Assembly: GCA_960531495.1 (NCBI GenBank)
Contig: OY482851.1
Span: 18,761,636 to 18,825,635 of the forward strand
DNA length: 64,000 bases
DNA from: Zeus faber
Lineage: Eukaryota > Chordata > Actinopteri > Zeiformes > Zeidae
Reading direction: 5' to 3'
Under the pieces are notes generated by a model. It made no database searches. It saw only the letters and a list, made by a program, of their open reading frames with translations, and was not told the origin of the DNA. Shown one piece after another: positions 13,216 through 24,621 of the stretch (the stretch's first letter is position 1; the number at the start of each line of letters is the position of its first letter). A program made the position numbers and the translations under genes.

Positions 13216-13463
13216 TCATATGAATGTGCTCCTGTTATTGGTAGTTTGATGTTACGAATGTTACGCGAGAGTTCGACTTTCCTTTTTCCTCTTTTTTCGT
13301 TTTGCCACTCCTGCACTCTATGTATGAGAACGCATGTGATTGTTAAAATATACGTCCTCTGAGAACGCACTGTTTGGCTCCCGTATTACTTCTGGTCGGA
13401 TGTGGGCTTGAGATTTTCAAGTGGGCCGCGAGTCCGAAAAGGTTGGGAACCGCTGGTTTAGAC

Positions 13464-14795
13464 TGTTTCACTTAGTGTGTAACGCGAGTTACAGCAACAG
13501 AGTAAGATATACGCTTGCATTCGTTAGCTGAATGAATGTACAACAGGACACCAATTAGGGAACCAAGCGGAGCCGTGCATCTTTCAACGAGGGAACGCCG
13601 AGGAAAAGCGGATAGAAGTCTTAGCAACCAGATGGCTCAGGGTTCCTCTGGCCCCGTGGGAGTCAAGGACACAAACTCACAGAACTGCACAAGACACCAG
13701 GTTCATTTTTATTTGATTTTATTGCTCATTAATGAGTGAAGCGACCACGAGCCACGCACCAGGCCTGCAAACATTTTTTTTTTAAGTGGCTTTGCAGGCT
13801 AATTATGAGTGAGTGCTTTAGTGTGGGCCCACTGATATTTGTTGAATTGGAATTGTGTACAGGGTAAAATTGTATTTGTTATTCTTTTGCTGAGCACAAA
13901 TTGTTTATTTTATATTTATTTTGTGGTATAGCCCTATTTTGGTGAGGTAAAACAAAAAGTATCTGGTCGCTTAAAAAAATAGGAAGGAAAGTTAAGACAA
14001 TTGACGCTTGATTTCAGGGTCAGGACCCTGCGCACACTAAGATAAGATAAGATAAGATAAGATAAACCTTCATTAGACCAAACAACGGGGAAATTGACAT
14101 TGTTACAGCAACAAAAAGTGACAGCAGAAAAATAGAGAGCATATAAAGGTAAGCACTATAATCAATATAAAATATATATTAAAGAAAACACCGTAAATAG
14201 GAATCAGAGTACTATAAAGCACTATAAAGGGTAGGAGCGCTACATTAAGGTATTTGCTGATTTAGAGACATCTGACAACATGTACATACTTTGAAAAAGC
14301 CTCGAGAAATCAACTCCCATACAATTCCAGAACTCTTCGACGTTCACTTCACCAGTGTGGTTCTAAGAGTTCCTTTTTCATGTTTCACTGGAAGAAAAAA
14401 AAACAAGTCATTCATTTACTCTTCTATGGTTTTTTAATATATGCAGAATTCTCCCTCCCTACCCACACACATGGGCCATGACTTACCAGGCAAGTTGAAC
14501 ACTCCCTTTTGTGCAGGTCCAGCACACAACCGGGAGGTTAGTAGCCACAGCAACTATCCTCCAGCTATTATTCCTAATAGGGATTATCATGGCTCGTCAA
14601 TGCTTCAAAGTGACAGTCGGCACGGAGGACAGTGTCTCTGGCTAGAAATGTTACTTTCCTCAGGCTTTTCGGTGAGTCTAACACTTTGGGCACAGAAACA
14701 ATGTTCTGTGAATTGTGAATTGTTCTAAAAGAGAGCCCACATTTAAAAAGAACCTGTAATTTATATTTTGCACAAACAAACTAATTCTAAGCATC
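13464..14795. other. Unassigned stretch with a LINE-type tail
   Basis: Mostly featureless. At 14040-14065 there is (GATAA)n, followed by AACCTTCATTAGACC and AACGGGGAAATTGACATTG. Read on the minus strand, this resembles the 3' ends of fish LINE and SINE elements, which finish AATTTCCCC..AATAAAG.. and a short tandem repeat. Confidence 0.45.
14040..14155 (-). repeat. LINE/SINE-type 3' tail ending in (TTATC)n
   Basis: On the minus strand, CAATGTCAATTTCCCCGTTG is followed by TAATGAAGGTTTATC and a (TTATC)n tail. This is the form expected of a retrotransposed 3' end primed on a short tandem tail. No coding part remains. Confidence 0.55.
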
Positions 14796-14798
14796 ACA

Positions 14799-14858
<60 letters not shown>
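14796..14858. repeat. (CA)n microsatellite
   Basis: CA array with one CCC interruption at its left edge. Confidence 0.95.
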
Positions 14859-14860
<2 letters not shown>

Positions 14861-15626
14861 GAAGAAGTAAAAGAGTATTTTTCGTCACCACTAAAATTCA
14901 ATTGTATCGACCTGTAAGTTGTCTCTCAGATATACAGTGTACATAGTTCAAGGTTCAATATGACATGATCATCAAAGTTGTGGAGACTGTCCTGCCATTA
15001 CTGGCATCTGTACATAATGTCGCACTGTGGACATCGCCGGAAATAGGTTGAAAAATCTGCTGAAAATAAATAATGAACACCGTGTTACATTCACAAACTG
15101 CGAACTTTCATCAGATGAGGTGAAGCATGAATAACTCACTTTCAATTACACCGTTCATGGTGTTTATCCCGTGCACTCCTGGAGATTCTTGCTGACCTCT
15201 CAAGATGCACTGACCCTGGACAGACGGTGCCAACGGCCTCTTTTGGATTCAACTCTGTGTAATAATCTGTCAGTGCCTTTGGTTTCAGAAGGTCATCTGG
15301 TAGGTTGGCTAAAAGGACTGCAAAAGTCGCTTTAAGTCGACAGCCGATGGAGGAGGGTTTACAGGGTGGAGAGACAGCTGTTGAGCTGTCTCTGTTTTGA
15401 ACAGGTTAGTTTGAAATGAATACCATTCACTTATGTGTTTGTGTCCACATGACATTATTGGTTTGGCACAAGGACAATGCCACATGTTAGCTGGTGAATT
15501 GCATCTCCCCATGACCCTCCCAAGGCGACTATAATGGTTTATAGTCGGCGGATTGAAAAACAAAATTGCTTGGGGGTTTCTTGAAATGCCACTTTAACAC
15601 AGAGAGGGACATGAGCTGCCTGGGCA
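14859..15626. other. Unassigned stretch
   Basis: No gene or repeat recognised. Confidence 0.4.
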
Positions 15627-15725
15627 TTTATTATTATTATAATAATAATAATTATTATTATAATCATTATAATATTTTTTATTATTATTATTTTTATTAT
15701 TAATATTATTATTATTATTATTATT
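15627..15725. repeat. Imperfect (ATT)n/(AAT)n microsatellite
   Basis: ATT and AAT runs on both sides of a weak dyad near 15650, then T-rich (ATT)n. Confidence 0.9.
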
Positions 15726-17748
15726 TTGCCTTTTCACCTAGGTTGCCTTTTTGTCCAATTCAGATAATACTTCCTCTTTAAGACTTTTGTGGCTGTTTTT
15801 CCAGCAGTACTCCAGTGAGGATGTGTTCACAATGGCTAAACGTTTATCCACTTCCAACCGGCATTAATCGATACTGCCTGCATCCTTTCAACTTGCACTG
15901 AACGTTATGCTCATGAACCGAGGTTTCTTTTTGGACATGTACGGGCACAGAAAAGACAAGATACCCTATTTGTAGCACCCACACAGATCACTCAATGTTA
16001 TGTCCTTTGATTTTTTTTTCATTGTGTTTCCTCTGGATATATTTGGTCATGTTTCTTTTTATCACAAATAGGTTTGCAGTGAGGATATTTTACCTCAGCC
16101 TCCTGGGGAGTAGGGGCAACAGAAGAGGACGTGGCAGTTGAACTTAAATCCAGCGTAGAGGATGTTGCCGAATCAAGTTTAAATGGGCAACTGTCGCGTG
16201 TGTATCCTGAGGAGTGGGCGGCAGATGTTCTTGTTGGGGAGGAGGGAGCAGTCAGTTCTGGAGAGCGGGAGACTGATTGGTGGAAGCAGTGGAGAGGGCT
16301 TAGCAGTTGAGTTTGGTTGCAGTGAGGAAGAAGAGATGGAAAAAGACAAATCCGGCGGGTCGGGGGGAGAAAAAAAAGTCGCGGAACGTATGCACGGAAC
16401 AAATGAAGGGGCGGGGGGGGGGGGGCTTAAGCTTAAGCTTCCATGCGTCACGCGGCACCGGAGGCATGTGGTGTTTGGGGCTGCAAGTCAACGAGTCCAA
16501 TCATGAGTCGGAAACCCATCAGTCGACTGAGAGTCTTCAAGCTGAGCAGTCGTTTTTGTTGTTTTGTCAGTCGGTGTTCGTTACAATAACTGAAATGAAA
16601 CAGAAGATCAAACAAAATGCATAACGATAACGAATTATTAATACGGGGAATCATATATTTACTTTTCTATGTGTGAATCGTCCGGACACGAACGCAAACG
16701 CGGCTCTCAGGGAACGGGGCACGGAGGAACGGGCCACGACTCGTAGACTCGTTAAGATTATTTTTCTGTGCATAACTCATGGAGGGGGCTCATCGGGGAG
16801 AGAGTCGCGGAGAAAGTGTCGCACTTTGCACGGTTTCGTTCCATACCGTTCCATATGCACATGTTTTCGTTCTGTGAGGAGACGTAAAATAAAAACGCAC
16901 TGTTGCGGTGCCGATCGCAGGCACACTGTTGCTGGCTGGCGCATCGTCGGCACTGTCGGAGAGGGAGACGGGAGCCAGTCCGATTTGACTGACTAAATTC
17001 GGAGTCGATTGCAACCTTAAAAAAGAATAATCTAAAAACACACTATTTATATTTGTTTTGTTTGGAGAAATGGGGAACGCAGAGCTCACAGCCCGAGCTG
17101 CGGCTCCGCAGCTTGACTCCAATTCAAATAAGATTAATTCATACGTCTTTGCAAGCTTTGCAAGCTGTTTAAGTGTGAAAACAGCTTATTTCAGGAGGTA
17201 TACATTTTCGTCTACACCGAAGGCCCTGAATGATAGAAAAACTTTTAATCTTTAAATCTTCTTTTGGACGACAAATAACTAACCTCAGTGCCTTATGCCG
17301 TTTTTACGGCAAAGTTTGTGTATACGCAAGTTTTTTGAACGCGGGTAAACCCGCTAAAAATAGGCGATTACACCATCCCCATTGCCGGTAGAGGAGTATG
17401 GCTTTCTTTTTATTCTGGTGTGTCAAGTTCCATGTCACGAACAAGCTGTAAAAGTGGCGCGTTATGTTTCCAGTGATTGGAAAAAAAACAAACCGTGAAA
17501 GCACCATGGAGTATCCATGGCCGCTTGGCAGCGGCCGATGTGTGGTGCATGGAAGGGCTGCGGTACACAGGCCCAGTGGTTCGTTGGGGGGGATCAGAGA
17601 CGCTCCTCCGGTTCGGAGACCAGCTTGCGGCGGTGATGGAGCGGCTCGGAGACTGGCAGAGAGCGTGGTGGTCCCACATTCCCCGAAAACATTTCATGGT
17701 CCCCCATGCAGGAAAAATAAAATTGCTGCAGGACCACGAAATAGTCCC
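15726..17748. other. Unassigned stretch with repeat family D
   Basis: Segment 16740-17000 resembles the repeat nested at 4300-4500: both contain GGAGAAAGTGTC, then GTAAAATAAAA, then GC-rich GCAC..CTGTT.CGG..GCCGAT. Open frames around 16019-16506 (serine-rich on the minus strand, glutamate-rich on the plus strand) overlap each other and show no domain. They may derive from a transposon N-terminus, but this is not supported well enough to call. Confidence 0.4.
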
Positions 17749-17819
17749 CCAAAATGACAACGCAAACAGAAGTTATTGACATTTAATGTCAATAACTTCT
17801 GTTTGCATTTTCATTTTGG
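17749..17819. repeat. Long near-perfect hairpin, 35-bp arms and 1-base spacer
   Basis: Arm 17749-17783 and arm 17785-17819 are reverse complements with two mismatches. The inner 22 base pairs (around GCAAACAGAAGTTATTGACA) are perfect. The spacer is one T. Such a tight palindrome is prone to cruciform extrusion or deletion, so its persistence suggests a young or mobile origin. No gene is associated. Confidence 0.9.
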
Positions 17820-20533
17820 ATTGTAAATCAGATATGAAAAGGTTGAATGATAGACGGATATTCCTTTCTATTTACATACCAACGTACGGAAATGAGGCAA
17901 AAATGAGCGTGTCTACACATGTGTCATTTTCCATCACTGCCTATCGGAGATGGAGCCGATAAAAACCTGTGACTTGTACAGGGTCATTTGCCTTGGGATG
18001 GAATGCCGGTGTAACCTTCCCCAATAAAGAGAAGATGCTAGTGAGTGTTACCGGGTTTTTGGTGCAGTGGAAACAGGCTAATAATCAAATTTTTTTTAGC
18101 CCCCCCTTTAAGTTCTATTATTTGAGTTTGTGTTATTTAATCTGTTTGTTCTTTCCTGCCCTGACAGTGGAGCTGACTTGAGCGCTGAGCCTGCACTGGA
18201 AGCAACTCCGCAGAGCCATGCAGGCAGACCCCTCTCGAGGAAGGTGGAGACACGTCCACCTTGCTCAAACACAATCAATAGCGCTGTCCATCAATGCAAC
18301 CAAGCCCCCAGATATACACGTCTTTATGCCTTAATACCTTCTTGATTAAAATGAGTGAGCAAAGATATATTGAGACACTAAAATGTATTGACTTTGAATT
18401 TCGAAAAATAAGTTTGTTATTTTTCCATTGCCTTCCATTCAGTCAGAGGTTTTCTGGAGCACCATCCAGCAGCCATTACCCAAAGTGCAATTTAAAGGAG
18501 CAATAGACAACCTTTTTGCTTTTACCTATCATTATGAAGTAAATGTTGATTGCACAGTGTTATGGCTATGGAAAAATGACACCATCTGTGTTCATATTGG
18601 TTCCCTACAAGCCTCGGTATCACTATGCATACGGACTGCCAACAGGTACGAACTCCCGGGAGAATGAGTGGAAATCGTGGACGGTGGAGCAACCTACTCC
18701 ATGTAGATCATAAACCCTTGAATAAAAACAGCTCAGTGAAATCTGTTGGGAAATGCAAATGTCATAAGTGCTTTTTGTCCAGAACAACCACAGCTTCCCT
18801 GTTTACTTGTATTTGTTGACAGGCCAGTCGCAATGAGCCGAAGCAGTCAATGCAGGGTCTATGTAAATATGTCTCATTGTGCAACCAAAATAAATAAAAT
18901 GAAACTAAAATTGTTACAATTTCAATTTACCTCTTCAGTGAACATGCTTCTTTCTTCTCTCTTATTTCCAAAGTGGTGTTGATTAAATACAGAGTGGACA
19001 CATAGAACTTCTACATTGCCTTCAACACTCGGCCATCTTATTTCCCATTTGGGATACACAAATATGCTCCCCATTTAGTCTCCAACCTGCAATGCGACGT
19101 CAGCTCAATTACTGGCAAAATACATAACAGCATGATACTGTATGTCGAAGATCACAACAAAAACTCGACCCGTAAATGCTTTGACATGGCGTACAGGCCA
19201 CCTCTGTACTATGGTTCTTTTTATCCCATCAGCGGTTATTCTGCTAAAGTCATATCATAGCATGCAGCGTGGGCAATTTTGGTCTTCACGGGCAGGAATG
19301 TATTGTGTTAGAGCGTGCACTGGAGTTGTGTTCCACAGACACTCACAGCGGGGTGGGGTTGAGGGAGGTAATATTACCAGAACCGGGATCCAGAAAGAGA
19401 GCGATTGAATAGTCAAAAATCAAGGAAAAATGTGAAGAGGAAGCGGTCAGTGCAGAGGGGACTCTCCTTGAGGTAGATCAGATCAAAAAAAAAGGTCATG
19501 TTGAGCATAGTTTAGTCTGGTTCAAAATAAAATACAAACAAAAAGATTTTAAGGCCAAGTGGTGAATATTCACTCCACATCATGTGCTGTGGTTGCTCAT
19601 GGCATTTTGGCGACGATCTGGAGTGACTATACGCCACTTGGTGTTGAAATGTTATTGTGCAACCTTGGGCGATATTATTTGGTGTTATTCAGTTCTAATT
19701 GGGTACACAATGGTTAAAAAAAAAAAAAAAGACCTCAGTGCGTATATCTGAACGTGGATCGTATTTAGAAATCTACAAACAAAAGATGAGGCTTTTCCAC
19801 GGAAAAATCTTGTGTCTCGTCAGAAAGTCGATTCCGAGGTATTGGGCCTTGGCAGCGCTGGTGTACTTTGTATCATACATCAGATTTCCGAAATACCACA
19901 TCGGCCTTCCTCTCGATACTTTACCCTGAATAAATGCCGCCTCTGATTCAATTTTTCGCCGTCAAAGCGCAACCTATTTCCACACGCTGTGACCGGTGGC
20001 GACGCGCGGGGAAATGAGTGCACAGGTGCAATTAGGTTGTTTATTTTCATAAAATCTGGCAGTTTTATTGAACAATTACACACAGGCGGAGAGAAACAAA
20101 GAGAGATGGAGAGAGACAGAGGGGAGATAGCGGTGGAATAACACGGCCACCAGCGAAGATGTAACTCTTTCATGTAGAGGACATTTTTAGCAACAACTCA
20201 CATAATAGCTGCTCTATATTTTAAAACAGTGGATTTATCTGTATGCAGACAGATAAATTAGGGATGTACCAGCACCGTATTTTATAGGCCGAGTAATACT
20301 GTAGCATCGAGGACTCCCTTTAGGGTACTGAGCTTAACTTAATGGATATAAATACTGAATTTATTTTTTTAGTTTGTATGGATAATACTGAGTTATCACA
20401 AAATCTGATCCAACACAGTCACTGAGCTCTGAAAACAGAATAAATATTTCAGTCGATGGGTACATGAGGTAATGTCTCTTGAATTTAATAAATGTTGAAA
20501 ACTTGTCATTTGTCTGATTGCATTTTTTTCTCT
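17820..20533. other. Unassigned stretch
   Basis: AT-rich with no recognised exon. It holds repeat family C copy 2 (18150-18240), a poly-A run near 19714-19728 and a purine-rich GAGAGA patch near 20090-20125. Confidence 0.4.
18150..18240 (+). repeat. Dispersed repeat family C, copy 2
   Basis: TTTCCTGCCCTGACAGTGGA followed by GCTGACTTGAG and GCCTGCACTGGAAGC. It matches the minus strand of 10700-10790. Confidence 0.55.
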
Positions 20534-22432
20534 GCTAACAATAACAATAACTTTCAATGTAAATAACCTACAATACCAATAACTTGCAATAACAATAACT
20601 TTCAATACCAATAACCTACAATACCAATAACCTACAATACCAGTATTGTACAATACCAATAACCTACAATACCAATAACTTGCAATAACAATATCTTCCA
20701 ATACCAATAACCTACAATACTAATAACTGGCAATAATAATAACTTGCAATAATGAAAACTTTCAATACCAATAACCTTCCATACCAATAACCTACAATAC
20801 CAATAACCTACAATATCAATAACCTACAATATCAATAACCTACAATACCAATAACCCACAATACCAATAACTTACAATTACAATAACTTGCAATAACAAT
20901 AACTTGCGATAATTATAACTTTCAATACCAATAACCTACAATACTAATAACCTACAATACCAATAACTTGCAATAACAATAACGTTCAATATCAAGAACC
21001 TACAATATCAATAACTTGCAATAACGATAACTTTCTACACCAATGTCCTACAATACCAATTACTTTCAATACCGATAACTTACAATACCAATAACCAGCA
21101 ATAACAATAACTTGCAATAATGATAACTTTCAATAACAATAACTTACAATACCAATAACCGACAATATCAATAACCTCCAATACCAATAACCTACAATAC
21201 CAATAACTTGCAATACTGATAACTTTCAATATCAATAACCTCCAATACCAGTAACCTACAATACCAATAACTTGCAATAACAATAACATGCAATAATGAT
21301 AACATTGAATACCAATAACCTAAAATACCAGTAACTTGCAAAAACAATAACGTTCAATATCAATAACCTACAATACCAATAACTTGCAATAACAATAACG
21401 TTCAATATCAATAACCTACAATATCAATAACTTGCAATAACGATAACTTTCTACACCAATGTCCTACAATACCAATTACTTTCAATACCAATAACTTACA
21501 ATACCAATAACCAGCAATAACAATAACTTGCAATAATGATAACTTTCAATAACAATAACTTACAATACCAATAACCGACAATATCAATAACCTCCAATAC
21601 CAGTAACCTACAATACCAATAACTTGCAATAACAATAACATGCAATAATGATAACTTTCAATAACAATAACTTACAATACCAATAACCGACAATATCAAT
21701 AACCTCCAATACCAGTAACCTACAATACCAATAACTTGCAATAACAATAACATGCAATAATGATAACTTTCAATACCAATAACCTGCAATACCAATAACT
21801 TGCAATAACAATAACATGCAATAATGATAACATTGAATACCAATAACCTACAATACCAGTAACTTGCAAAAACAATATTGTTCAATACCAATAACCTACA
21901 ATACCAATAACTTGCAATAACAATAACCTGCAATAACGATTACTTTCAATACCAATAACCTACAATTACTTGCAATAACAATAACATTAAATACTAATAA
22001 CGTACAATACCAATAGCCTACAATACCAATAACTTGCAAAAACAATAACATACAATACCAATAACCTAAAATATCAATAACCTCCAATACCAATAACCTA
22101 CAATACCATTAACTTGCAATAACAATAACTTGCAATAAAAATAACTTGCAATACTGCTAACTTTCAATACCAGTAACCTACAATACCAATAACTCACAAT
22201 AACAATAACTTGCAAAAACAATAACGTTTAATACCAATAACCTACCATACCAATAACTTGCAATAACAATAACTTGAAATAATGATAACTTTCAATAACA
22301 ATAACCTACAATACCAATAAGCTACAACACCAATAACTTGCAATAACATAACTTGCAATAACGATAACATTCAATACCAATATCCTATAATACCAATAAC
22401 CTACAATACCAAAAACTTGCAATAACAATAAC
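20534..22432. repeat. 1.9-kb minisatellite, 16-bp unit with nested higher-order repeats
   Basis: About 118 units of AATAACYTRCAATAMC and variants. Higher-order structure is visible: the odd block CTTTCTACACCAATGTCC occurs at 21031 and 21447 (416 bp = 26 units apart), and the block starting AACTTTCAATAACAATAAC occurs at 21125 and 21541 (416 bp) and again at 21653 (112 bp = 7 units). The array arose by repeated unequal exchange of multi-unit blocks. The minus-strand frames of Y, W, C, L, V and I residues are by-products of this period and not genes. Confidence 0.97.
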
Positions 22433-24543
22433 TACTAAGCTAGCGAATAGCATTAACTTTCATTTTCCTGAGGGGAGCAACATGCGGTCCAGATTCTGGA
22501 GCTTGGAGGTGACTCTCGTGGTCCTGGACACCCACGGCTCCTCTCTCCTGCCGTGGACCAGGAACTCTGTGGAACCCGCCTCATGCATCTTTCATAGACT
22601 CTGATGCCAAGTTCCTGTCACATCCAGCCGTACAGTCATGCCACTGTGGGGATGTGGACCTCACCTCATGTCTCTGTCTGGTCCTCCTCCTCCTCCTTTT
22701 CCTCCTTTTCCACCTTTTCCCCTTTTTGGCAAGAGATGCTCTTATCTTCTTCTTCTTTTTCTTCCTCTTTGACCTTTCACATCAGCCTTATCACTCTCTC
22801 TGGCTCTAAATTCCCCTTTGCAACCTTTGGGCTTCAGTGCAGGGTTTTAAGTGGCCGACTAAAAGATTTCCAGATGATATCGGGAAAAGTAATGGTGGAG
22901 CTAAAAAGGGGAAAAGGCTTAAGACAGCCCGGTTCTATCGGTGATGCAAAGGCATAGCAATGAAAAAAATATTAAAGAGAAACCAACGATGGCCCACGTG
23001 CAAACATCGATCAGATTATATTCTCTATGAGAGTAAAGTCTGTGCCAGTAGGAATGTTCAAACCACATCCACATACAGTTTTTCATGAAACCTGTGAAGC
23101 TGGCTGTAAAGATAATCATGTGTGGGAAAACCAAGTCTAATCGTGACACGTGGGCTAAAACAAGGAACAAAAAAATGAACTGCAGCGGTCACAGGGTTCT
23201 GTGCAATGGACTGAACATTAGATGCTCTGCATTCCTAAAATGTCTTCTGTAAACTGCAGTGTTTTTTTTATGGGCAACAAATAAAACAGCAATAGATAAA
23301 CATAACTGACAGTTAATGATTACATGAAACGCCTCTGATGGACTTATGCAGACTTACCCAATTATTGTTTGTTGTTACTTTTTTATTGTTATTTTTTTTT
23401 TTTTTAAACCAATTGCTACGAAACTACACTTCCAGCCCAACCATGTCACTATGGTGTAAGTCTGTGTCTGTTTCTTGCCCTACAGGGATGAATTAAGTTG
23501 AATTGCGTTGCATTGCATTGCATTGAAATGTGCTATACAAATAAACTTGCCTTGCCATTGCATTGAACTGAATTGAATTGTGTGACATTACACAGAAAAA
23601 AAAAACTAAGCACGTTGACACCGATTGGGGCCACAGGATTGGTAATGACACAAGAGAAATTAGTTTGCGCTATGTACATAGATTAGGGCTGTCAAAGTTA
23701 ACACCTTAATAATGCATTCACTACATTATTATTAATCACGGTTAATCGCATGATATTTGTGTGGTTAGTTGCGATTCATTATTTTAATTGTTTTCCCTCA
23801 TATAGATATACTGTATACTGTTTGTCTATATCGCTTATAGATTTTATTGAGCATTGCCAACCAATACACAGTACATACACATTCAAAAACAGAGGAATAA
23901 AACATTATCTTAGTTGGAATAAAACCCAACAATAACGCTGAAAGGCACACAAATAACATATATTTTTAATATCCAGTAATCATAAGCAATAGACATTAAA
24001 AAAACCCCATAGTATTTGTGTATTTAACGCCTAAGTTTACCTTAATAAATGAAAAGAAATCTATAGTTAGTTTGGGGAACTTGTCAGAAATGGTTTCTGT
24101 CCCAGTTAGACACTCTACAGGTATAGAGACTGAATGTGAACCTCCATTTGCATCAGTTTGATTAGAAGAGGCAAACGCTCGACACAGGATTGGCCCAGTT
24201 CTGCCAACGACTCCCCAGTGGATACACAAACCCCAGAATCAGAGGAACATCACATGGAACCAGAAGAGCCATTTGCCCCCGATACTGGATGTGACAAACA
24301 GAACCATGCATACAATTTAGTTTATTTAATTTCGGATAACAAACAACACAATCAAGAGTGCATAATCCTCGCCTTTGATCACTGGCTTTTATGTATAAAA
24401 CACGATTAGATACAATATTAGGATATGTTGAAAAAAAACACTGTTTCCCCAAATGGTTTAATCACATGTGGTCAGGAGTAAACACTGTGTCATCAAAGAG
24501 GAAAGAAGATCAGCATTGAACACAATAAAATATTGTCTTTGTG

Positions 24544-24547
<4 letters not shown>
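22433..24547. other. Unassigned stretch with two repeat ends
   Basis: A LINE/SINE-type tail lies at about 23495-23575: GAAATGTGCTATACAAATAA followed by ACTTGCCTTGCC and (ATTGC)-like repeats. At 23686-23760 AGGGCTGTCAAAGTTAACAC and a TTAATCGCATGA motif resemble the left end of a common fish hAT-like repeat, but its partner end was not found. A TCC/TCT-rich patch lies at 22680-22775. No exon was recognised. Confidence 0.4.
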
Positions 24548-24581
<34 letters not shown>

Positions 24582-24621
24582 TACATATATATACATATAT
24601 ATATATTTATATATATATACA
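24548..24621. repeat. (AT)n-rich tract
   Basis: Pure AT repeat to about 24576, then a self-complementary stretch centred near GTACTACATATATATAC. Confidence 0.9.

Larger units (their letters stand above)
11881..13463 (+). mobile_element. Fossil hAT DNA transposon with transposase remnants, TIRs and 8-bp target duplication
   Basis: Terminal inverted repeats are visible: the left end at 11889 reads CGGCGGTTCCCAACCT and the right end (to 13455) reads CAGCGGTTCCCAACCT on the minus strand. The flanking 8-mers GATTCGAC (11881-11888) and GTTTAGAC (13456-13463) agree at 6 of 8 bases, and the right one fits the nTnnnnAn pattern of Ac-type hAT elements. Inside are remnants of a BED-finger transposase of the ZBED5/FAM200/SCAND3 kind. 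At about 1.57 kb it is shorter than full-length relatives, so much of the catalytic centre is gone. Confidence 0.85.

Noticed and set aside
16019-16506. Serine/threonine-rich minus frame and glutamate-rich plus frame
   Set aside because: They overlap each other in opposite strands and neither shows a known domain. Possibly a transposon remnant but not supportable.
20396-22093. Minus-strand frames rich in W, Y, C, L and V, resembling membrane proteins
   Set aside because: The 16-bp minisatellite gives a 16-residue repeat in any frame without stops. This is a by-product and not a gene.
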